Source of the DNA: Histoplasma ohiense
Lineage: Eukaryota; Ascomycota; Eurotiomycetes; Onygenales; Ajellomycetaceae
Assembly (NCBI GenBank): GCA_017607445.1
Contig: JAEVHH010000005.1
Span: forward strand, 4,035,001 to 4,099,000
Reading direction: 5' to 3'
Length of the DNA: 64,000 nt
Positions 55,733 through 64,000 of this stretch are shown piece by piece; the stretch's first letter is position 1; every line of letters starts with the position of its first letter. The notes below the pieces were generated by a model that was not told the origin of the DNA, ran no database searches, and was given only the letters and a program-made list of their open reading frames with translations. Made by a program: the position numbers and the translations under genes.

Positions 55733-58700
55733 TGGCCACACCCAACAACTACTGGACTGCGCGGCAGTCGACCTGGAGCTCCAGGTTTCGGTCTCCTTCA
55801 TTTCCTTCGCCTTGTACCTGGTGCTACAAGCGTAGATGCCCCGATTTACATTCCACGCCACTCTTTTTCACGATGTCAATATTTTTCACTTCACATCGGC
55901 CCGTTAATCCTTTTTAAATACCGGCTTAGTACGGAATTACAGACCCGAGATGCCGAATGGGGATTGGTTTATGTCTTTGGTTACTTCGTTAATTGCTTTC
56001 CGCAACTTGCGTTTTAACAATTTGCCGTTGACATCTTATATGGGAGAGATTTCTCTTGAGTTTATTTTACTCTCTTTTGGCCGATGCAAGGTTGTGGGAT
56101 CCCCAGTTCCGCCAGAATACCGCAGGGGCACCGTCAGCAATAAAATCCGAGGTTTTCTTCAATAATATTTTCTTTCTTGTGGAGATAAACGCCAACAAAG
56201 GATCGTCCAAGGAAGAAATTAGAGAAGTGAACACAACGACAAATTACCCATACTGATGCGGCTTAAACTACGAAAATACACCACATTCTAGCGTCTGAAC
56301 GCCTTTTGTCGACATTGGATGGGAATAGAACAGACCAAAACAGACAAGCCCGACCTGGTTTTGTCCTTCCTTTAGTTACCCTGTCCACTCCCTTTAGAGC
56401 ACTCTCTAAATCGACTCCCGAACTCGGTCGCGGCACTTTTCGAGATGACAGCTATTTTGCTATGCTTTGTGTTTCATGCTTTGAATGCCAATTCCCTATG
56501 ACTTCGTATTGATTCACGCGGCCGGCTTTTGTTCTGCAAGGTTCTGTTTGTTGTTCGTCTACTTCCTTTTTGTTTTGCGTCCTGTCTGGATCGAATGATC
56601 CATGCCCCAGTTTTTTTTCACGAACCCCAACCCCCAACCGAAACCCCCCACAGCCAAATACAGAAGAGGTTATTTATTTCTTTGCGTATGCACCTCGGAA
56701 ATCCGACCATCATACACTCATTAGTCGCATATGCATTATTATTAGGGCCATGTACATATATCTATCCCTATGGAGGCAACCTTTCCATGAGTTTTGTCTA
56801 TGCGGTTTTCATGAGTATCGAAGGCTTTCTTCATGGGGCACGAATGTATATATGTAGTGTACATGAATGTAATAATGTATTGCTGATACATGAATCGCTT
56901 AGTTTGCAATTCTTCAGTGCGGCGGATGGATCTCATGCGGTCTTACTTGTAAATGAATTAGTTCTAGCTCAGTGTTGCTTTTCTATTTTGTTTCGATGTA
57001 TGCTACACGATTTTTGGACAGCTAGATGGGTTCATTGAGCTATGTTTCGAAAACCCTCTTTGTTGGCAGGTTGCACCTTTGCGAAGTGTGCAGTGCAAAA
57101 TTCGGTAATAGTCTCTGTGAGTAATATTTCTCCTGTAAAAGCCGTACTTCTTTCGGCTCAATGTCTTGCATTTGGTACATCTCAACCATTTATAGCACGA
57201 GTACTCAGAGTACTGGTGATTTTTTTCTCAATCACCTTTCCTTTCACCAGCTAAGATTTGTTTTCATTCCTCGGCTTTCTTATTCCACTTTTCAGGGTGG
57301 TCAACCGTTTGCAGATCACACTGGCTTACGTTCATCGGTTCAGGCTTGATCTCATATAGGTAATTCCTTGCATTAACTCGTCCATTGCAATGCGATCTGC
57401 AGCGCCGCCGAGAAGAATCATAACCAGCCTTTTTAGCTCTTCAAGTTTCTGAAGATGATCTATATGAGATAAGACAAGGTCAAAGGTTAAATAAATGCAG
57501 CCGCGGAAGGCAGATGGCATGAGTTTTCCCATCCAAAGCATTCGAGACGACTGTTACACAGCACAGATCCTTAGTTGATTCGAATGCGTTCAGGCTATAG
57601 ACCTCAACGGGGTTCCCATCCAATAATGAGAGTGCAGCGGCTTGTTTGCTTTTTACAGATCAAAGATGGAATCCGTTATTACTATTCCATATGAGAAAAT
57701 TAGAGGTATTTTTTTCTTTTCATGAACCTAGGCTGGATATTAGAGAATTAATACATAGCTATTATTTATCATGCTCCATATTACCCTCTCATAGCCTGAG
57801 GGAGAAAACGGCGCCAGGGGGTAGTGGCTTGCCGTCCCTGACAAATAGCTGCGCGGGTTGGTGAATCAATAAGAAGGATCTGAATGAACGGATGAATGGG
57901 CCGGTGATGGATGGAATTGCATGAAGACGTAGGGCTTCTAGAAGAACGCTCTCTTGACTCTTTTTGATATCGATACCCCAAACGCCCTTTTCGTCTCATT
58001 TCTGGAAAAGTTCGCCCTGTGCTACGCAGGGATATGCAAAGCTCGGTGTCCCTTTTTTGTGCTTCGCTAGAACCGATTGCTTCTATGAACGAAGATAAGT
58101 AACTAATCCCAGCCTTACCGCCGTTCCTCTCCTCGGTTGTCTCTTCTATTGGGATTCGCGTGACGAATGGATTTAATTAACCCGGCATATCAATATCGGC
58201 CCCATTAGTTTCCCATGTGTTGCTAGGGGAAATACAGTTATGGAAAATATTACCAGAGGCCTGGGATATCTAGTTCTCAAATGGCACAGAAGAACTTCCT
58301 GGTCCTTATTTGGTTTAAGAATATCAGGCTTCCTACCAATATGTTAAGCTCTTGGGGTGGTATTCTTCCGTAAAAAGGATGCAGGATGCAGCGAGTTGGC
58401 AAAAGGCAGATAAAGAATACGGACCGCAACCCAATTGCGAACTTGAAGTTATTTCACTCTAATTTTTGGAGTTGACATTGGAAATACAGGAGAACAGAGA
58501 AAGAGAGGAGAGGAATCTTTCTCTTCATATCTAGTGAACATACCAGTATCTAAGGCTGTGATGTAGGACAGGGGACAGAGTGCAAAATAAAATCAGACGA
58601 TGAAAACAAACACTACAATAAAGAGATGGAATGCCCAGGCGCTACATGGATGGAAATGAACAGACTGGTAAATTGACGCTTCGGCGCGTTTGGTTTGATA

Positions 58701-59016
58701 GTCAGAGAGAGAATCGGAAATATCCTCCAAGGCAACAGAAGGAACTAAATAAAGCAAAATTCGTCAAGCGTATCGTCGTGAGAAAGGTATAACCATTCGA
58801 AATCGCCCCTACAGTCCGTTTATGGGATCGAACTTCGAACTGGAGACGTCGACAGATAAAAAGAGGATGGAAAATGGAAAATGGAAAATGGGGAATGGGG
58901 AATGATGTCCCAAAAGAGCACGAGAACCCCAACTGGTTTCTATCAACCAAAAAAAATAAAAATAAAAAAAATAAAAATAAAAAAAGCAGAAGAAAAAAAG
59001 GATCCTATCTAACTAA
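55733..59016. other. 3.3 kb gene-free region
   Basis: It follows the pheromone gene. The first few hundred bases are presumably its 3' UTR. No coding region, RNA gene or repeat family was recognised. An (AAAAT)n-like A-rich tract lies at 58950-58995. Confidence 0.45.
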
Positions 59017-60176
59017 CTACAGCATCTCCCGATCATCCAGCCAATGCGCCCGTGCAATTCCACAACCCAGATACATGGAATTATTCCGCTGCTCGAACGC
59101 GCCGTACTGATTTTCCATCGGCTGAAGTAGCAGTACTGCCTCCGACCCACCTTGTCCATGTCCCTGTTGCTGGCCATTCGCATCCCACAAACCATGCCCC
59201 TTGTACACGGGGTCAACGGCCGACTTGTACGACGAGGAAGTTGACGTCGTGGCAGCAGCAGCAGCTACAGAGGACTGTGACGACTCTGCAAATCCATGTC
59301 TGCACGCACTCCTGGCCGCTGATGCGTCATATTCGCGCTGCGCGAGCGCCTCATAGCCGGACATGACATACGGTTCTGCGTGTTGACTGCCATCCAGCTC
59401 AGTTGTGCTCCGCGCATCCTGATCCATACAGTCCACGTCGATCATGGTGTCCCTGGCAGATTGCATGCGACTCGGCAAGGAAGACGATGAAGTAGGGATG
59501 CCGCTGTCAGATGGATTCGCTTTCCGGACACTCGGTCGCGAAATCTGCCATAGCTCAATTAGACGCGTCTTCTGCTCGACATCTGCATGCGCGAAGAGGG
59601 TCAGCTGCGACGGGAACAGGGCAGTCGGGTCCACGTTGTGTTGGAATAGTATTTCTTCCGCTGAGATTCCGGCTTGCTGCATGTCGTGCAGGGTTGCAGA
59701 AAGCGTCTTTGACCAGCCTCCTGAGCCAGGGAGCTGGTGTGCGGAGTGATGGTAATGCTGAGATATGTTGTAGGCTATTGGGCGGGAGATGGGGGGGGAA
59801 GGAGTGGGAGGAGGAGAGGGGGACATATCAGGGGTCGGGGGCATAACTGCAGGTACCATTGATTGCGGAGGGCTCGCGAGCTTTTGATTTGGACTGGGGA
59901 TGCCTGCCACGCTCATCTGACGAGCGAAGAGGTTGGCTAGGTCGTCTTGCATTTTGGAATCGCCCTCCGCAGCGGATAGGCCGCACTGCGGGGAAACAGT
60001 TAGTGGGGGAAAGGGGGGGGGAAAGGATATCTGATTTTTCAAATAATAAAAAGAGTAAAAAGAAAAATGATTATTACCTGACGGCAGTAAGGGTTCTCAG
60101 CGAAGGCAGCGAGGGAGTTTGAAATCTCGGAATCATGTCCGCAATACGTACAATGATGCAGCACTGAAGAAGACAT
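59017..60176 (-). CDS. Zinc-ribbon-type protein of unknown function
   Basis: Two exons, 60176..60078 and 59985..59017, give 355 residues. The N-terminus has Cys9-x2-Cys12 (HHCTYCGHDSE) and Cys31-x2-Cys34 (PYCRQCG), a treble-clef or zinc-ribbon spacing. The intron falls exactly between CRQ and CG, so the finger is complete only after splicing, supporting the join (donor GTAATA, acceptor CCGCAG). A Pro/Ser-rich linker follows (PPTPDMSPSPPPTPSPP). A conserved-looking block sits around residues 140-190 (GISAEEILFQHNVDPTALFP and HADVEQKTRLIELWQISRP). The C-terminal half is Ser/Ala/Gln rich. I do not recognise the family; a regulatory or RNA/protein-binding role is only inference. Confidence 0.82.
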
Positions 60177-61761
60177 GGTTTCTGTCTTCTGTCTGAGGCC
60201 CTCCTTTTCGCTATTTTCCCTCTTCCAGAGGGGATTGGGGGAAGGGGAGAGGAGGGGGATATCTTAAGAGAAAAGGCACGTTTTCTTTCCCTTCCTTTTG
60301 AAGGACGATGGATGGATGGAGCGAGAGAAGAGGGATGGCTTGCTGCAGAAAATTCTGAATTGTACCTTGTTTCTTTTTGAGACTATGACAACAACTAAGC
60401 TAGCTAATTATCGTAGTTATATCTATACTGGCAGAAGTCCACAGTCCTTGAAGCTTTGGGGTCCGGCGGGGGCGAGAGAGCAAAGACAGCGTCCAAAGAC
60501 CAGAGTCCGGAATCCAGGAAGTCCGAGTCCAATCAAAAGATCCAGTCGGCCGAGGCAGATAGTATATCAGAGAAGAGGAGTAGAATGGGAAACCGGAGGG
60601 GGTATCTGGGATCTGGGATTTCTCAGGGTCTTTTGAACACACGACGGAATCAGGCGGTGACGCTAAGTGACGTGGTTTGGGGCCGTTGGGCAGCGAGATT
60701 TGGAATGCTATAAATAAAAATAACCAAAGCCAAGCGAACGAGGATAAATAATCATTTAACTAAACCCACATCTGTCATGCGCTACTACTGCGTAGATAAA
60801 AGTGAACTGAGCTCATGCCTGGGTTGCCTCTGACTAACTTATATAGTTACTCAACAGATGTATGTCCAAAAATGTTCCTAAATGCCTGTTTGCCTCGACC
60901 GATATATATTGCCACCGAAAGGTTGAGGCGCTCGCCTTTGACGGATCATTTCTGTTAGATTAGCTGTCCAACAGTGCAATTTCAAGTGCAGCTCGGGGAT
61001 TTGATCCCCTATCATTCTAGAGTCGCCAGAATTTACCGATGCTCAAAATCGAATATCGGGAATCTTGAAGTTCCATCATCCATCATCGTCATCATCATGC
61101 TCAAAACGAATGTCCTTTCCAGTTGTTGTCCGGTTAGACAGAGTGCCATGTACAGTACCACAAAGCCCAGCGGAGGCTGTTATATCCAACTTGCCCCGGA
61201 GGATTCTACTGGGTATATTGTTGTATTTGAAGCACCCCGTTTCACTGTCCATGGCCGCAACTCTGCCTCCGGATTCGGGGAGAAAGAGAATGGAAGTAAG
61301 AGAGGTGCTGGCAAACGAATTTCTGTTCGTCCTGGGGCATCAAGAGGGCAATTTCTGTAGAAAAAAATTGTTTGATGTAAGAGGCGCTCGGCCTAATCAT
61401 TAGTCTAGCTAAAACAAAATTTGACGCCCATAAGGGAAGAGAAGAAGCAATCGTGTTGGCATATCTATTGTGTCGAGAGTACAACATGAAGCGTTTGCTG
61501 GTATGTATATACATAGTATGTATGTATAAATTTAACATTCCAGAGGAGCGCGGGCGGCGCCCGCACCCCAGAGGCCTCCCAAAGGGCATGGAGATGTGCT
61601 AAGCTGGAGAGATTTCTATATATACATAAGACTAGAGAAATAGAATTCAGATGACAACTCTTGAGAGAACTCAGCTCATTAAGCTGTGCATTAGCACCCG
61701 TTAGTAATTAACTTACACAACCAACTCCCCTTCTACACCCGTTCGCCCTCCTCATCGCGAT
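60177..61761. other. 1.6 kb upstream region of the zinc-ribbon gene
   Basis: No gene recognised. It probably holds the promoter near 60200-60700. The region ends at the repeat block. Confidence 0.45.
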
Positions 61762-61996
61762 CCCGCTCCGCGCCCGCGTAGTTCCCAACAATTCCTGCAC
61801 ATAACCCCTAATGTTCTTCCACTCTGTGCTTCATTGTGAAGCAGCTTCTGATATTCTTCCATTCTGATCTCTTCTCTATAAGAACCCTCTTCATACAACC
61901 TTTCCTTCTGATCTCTTTTCTCTTTCTTTCTTTAATCAATTCATAATCTGTATTTAGAATAGTGCTAGATTGTTAATTGAAGTACACTCATTACAT
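61762..61996 (+). repeat. Left arm of a long imperfect inverted repeat
   Basis: About 235 bp. Read on the minus strand it aligns almost without gaps to 62670..62908 read on the plus strand, sharing for example TCTAAATACAGATTATGAAT and ATATCAGAAGCTGCTT. Its outer end is GC-rich (GCCCGCGTAGTTCCC). Confidence 0.8.
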
Positions 61997-62669
61997 TATG
62001 AATTGATTCATCTGTGTCAGTCTGAGTGCTCTATGTTTACAATTGCATCTAGGTGCTCAAGTTTAAAGAATAAGTTATCAAGTCTTCACAAAGCTGCAAT
62101 ATTGTGATAATGTTCACAATTATCAAGTTCTACAAAGCTGCACCACTGTGATAGTGCTGTGAGTGCTTAAGAACTTCACAATTACATATCTGTGAAGAGA
62201 TCAGAGTATCTATAGAGTATTTTCTTCAAAGAATAAGAACTGAATTTTCAGATCTTCAGGCATTCAGAATCAAGAATTATAGTCTTGAATAAAAATAAAA
62301 TGAACTATAAACATGTAATGCACTCGTTTATTATTTCCTTGTTATATTATCTTCATTTATTCTTACCTCTTTCCATTATGTTCTCGCTACCGCTATTTCT
62401 ATATGTACATAGTGGTGTCCAATAAGTCAGCGTACTAGTGGCTCGGCGCTGAGAACCCCTCTTCTTACCCCTCTTCTTCAAAGATTCCTCCATCATCCAA
62501 CATCCCCCCTATACATCAAAAGATGCCCTCAAAACTGAAAACATTGCAGAGAGAACACTCTCCAGCTATTATTAATACTATTTTGAACCTTTGAAAGCGG
62601 GAACATTTATTTCTAGATATAGTTTGAATTTTAGAGCTGTCTCACTCCATCATATTCTTCATTGTTTAT
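61997..62669. other. AT-rich interior of the inverted repeat
   Basis: About 670 bp with internal short repeats around CACAAAGCTGCA and TTCACAATTA (62080-62190). No transposase was seen. The segment could be part of a non-autonomous transposable element. Confidence 0.45.
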
Positions 62670-62908
62670 TGTAACAGATGTACTTCGATTAATGATTTAG
62701 TACTATTCTAAATACAGATTATGAATTGATTAAGAAAAGAAAGAGAAAAGAGATCAGAAGAAAAGATTATATAAAGAGAGTTCTTATAGAAAAGAGATTG
62801 AGATGAAAGAATATCAGAAGCTGCTTTACAATGAAGTATGAAGTGAAAGAACTTTATAAGCTATACAGAAGAATTGTTAGAAACTATATAAGTGTGAAGT
62901 ATGTAGGC
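62670..62908 (-). repeat. Right arm of the inverted repeat, RIP-like copy
   Basis: It is the inverted counterpart of 61762..61996. At its outer end the left arm's TACGCGGGCGCGGAG corresponds to TATATAAGTGTGAAG here: almost every difference is G to A or C to T, as expected from repeat-induced point mutation. Confidence 0.75.
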
Positions 62909-62929
62909 TGGCCAGTGGGACCATGAATT

Positions 62930-63145
62930 TCATGTTTGATTTGGTTTGATTTGGTCCCAGTCCATTTCTTGGTGTGATTTTCAGTGGGACCAGAATCAGA
63001 ATGGGAGTGTAAAGTGACTAGAATTATTAGAACATGAGTGAAATGGGACTAATAAATCTTGATATTTCATGTAAAGTGACTGACTATCAAAAATAAGAAC
63101 ATGATCTGGGACTGACTATGATTTTGACTGAGGTTTGGTCCCATT
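62930..63145. repeat. Cluster of GGGACC/GGTCCC-type motifs
   Basis: The motifs GGGACCA, GGTCCCA, GGGACTA and GGGACTG recur at least six times in both orientations within about 215 bp, mixed with TGATTTGGT and AAGTGACT. A related GGTCTCATTTGG lies at the right edge near 63965. Possibly subterminal repeats of a DNA transposon; no coding part seen. Confidence 0.45.
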
Positions 63146-63212
63146 CTGATGATTATATAATACATATCTTAGATATCAATCTGATGATATGATTGGTGGA
63201 GATATCACCCCT

Positions 63213-63860
63213 ATCTAGTGCTGTCAACCAATTTGCCCCTGCCAATCTATCTACTGCTGCTAATCTATCGCTGCTGCTAAGCTATCCCTCACTGCTAATC
63301 TATCACTGCTGCCAATCTATCTATTGCTGCAAGCTATTCCTCACTGCTAAGCTATCGCCGCTAACCTCTCTATTGCTGCAAGCTATCCCTCGCTGCTAAG
63401 CTATCACTGCCAATCTATCTATCACTGCCAATCTATCTATCACTGCCAACCTATCTATCACTGTCAATTTATCTACCACTGTCAATCTATCTATCACTGC
63501 CAATCTATTGCTGCTAATCTATCACTGCTGTCAATCTATCTTTTGCTGCTAATCTATCACTGCTGTCAATCTATCTTTCACTGCTAATCTATCTCTTGCT
63601 GCTAAGCTATCCCTCACTGCTAAGCTATTCCTTGCTGCTAAGCTATCCCTCACTACTAAGCTATCTATCACTGTCAATCTATCTATTGCTGCTAATCTAT
63701 CACTGCTAATCTATCGCTGCTAATCTATTGCTGCTAATCTATTGCTGCTAATCTATTGCTGCTAATCTATTGCTGCTAATCTATTGCTGCTAATCTATTG
63801 CTGTCAATCTATTGCTGCCAATCTATCTACCGCGGCGAATCTATCTATCACTATCATTAC
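63213..63860. repeat. 14-nt minisatellite, unit about CTGCTAATCTATTG
   Basis: An imperfect tandem array of about 40 units covering 650 bp. Copies at about 63714-63806 are nearly identical; others vary as CTGCCAATCTATC and CTGCTAAGCTATC. It creates spurious open frames. Confidence 0.9.
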
Positions 63861-64000
63861 TAGTTCAAAATAGAACTAGAGCATAAATACACTAAACTTC
63901 TTTTGATAGATAATGATTTTTGATAACACTCATAGCATTATATCATCTATATAGGGTAAATCATGGTCTCATTTGGTTCCATTTTAACAAAATGAGATCA
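63861..64000. other. AT-rich right edge
   Basis: Nothing recognisable besides a GGTCTCATTTGG motif related to those at 62930-63145. Confidence 0.4.

Noticed and set aside
60990..61012. T-arm-like hairpin (GGGGATCAAATCCCC on the minus strand)
   Set aside because: The loop does not match TTCRANN and no matching acceptor strand lies about 65 nt upstream.
63193..63399. 68-codon open frame near the right end
   Set aside because: It is produced by the 14-nt minisatellite and contains repeated Leu/Ser/Ala blocks only.

Overview
The window is filamentous-fungal nuclear DNA. Genes are split by short introns (about 45-140 nt, GT...AG, with CTAAC/CTGAC-like branch sites), intergenic leaders are pyrimidine-rich, and nearly all recognisable proteins are of Pezizomycotina type. 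Several features (an alpha-pheromone of W-C-x3-G-Q-x-C form, an Asp f 4-like secreted protein, a HET-domain gene, an OTT_1508-type deaminase, a repeat with RIP-like transitions) point to Eurotiomycetes. An onygenalean such as the Ajellomycetaceae is my best guess, but the order is inference. Exon boundaries below were worked out by hand from splice signals and reading-frame continuity.

Layout. 1-5 kb: ARPC1 (running off the left edge), the U1A/U2B''-type snRNP protein and ATG10. 5.7-8.5 kb: a 921-residue disordered protein with an N-myristoylation-type start. 9.6-10.8 kb: an HSP30-type small heat-shock gene with TATA box and heat-shock elements. 11.6-15.5 kb: a fumarylacetoacetate-hydrolase-family enzyme, proteasome beta-7 (PRE4) and an HCNGP/SAP30BP protein. 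16.2-20.2 kb: an accessory island with a HET-domain protein carrying two ZZ zinc fingers, head-to-head with a frameshifted OTT_1508-type deaminase gene. 21.7-26.6 kb: proteasome beta-6 (PRE7), PNO1/DIM2 and MDM31. 26.6-37 kb: gene-poor, with one small secreted Thr/Val-repeat protein. 37-42.7 kb: a BEM3-like PX-PH-RhoGAP protein. 44.4-45.1 kb: an Asp f 4-like secreted protein. 47.9-50.1 kb: SVP26 and BUD23, divergent. 52.4-54.0 kb: NAD-isocitrate dehydrogenase subunit 1. 55.5 kb: a two-exon gene for an alpha-type mating pheromone precursor, only 50 residues long. 59.0-60.2 kb: a zinc-ribbon protein. 61.8-64 kb: AT-rich repeats, including a long inverted repeat with RIP-like differences and a 14-nt minisatellite.

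Most genes are housekeeping: actin nucleation and polarity (ARPC1, BEM3), splicing (U2B'', HCNGP), autophagy (ATG10), proteasome (two beta subunits), ribosome biogenesis (PNO1, BUD23), mitochondria (MDM31, IDH1) and ER-Golgi sorting (SVP26). The distinctive content is the HET-ZZ/deaminase head-to-head pair, which resembles a self/non-self or genome-conflict module, together with the pheromone gene, a possible dual-start small heat-shock protein, and the repeat block at the right end.
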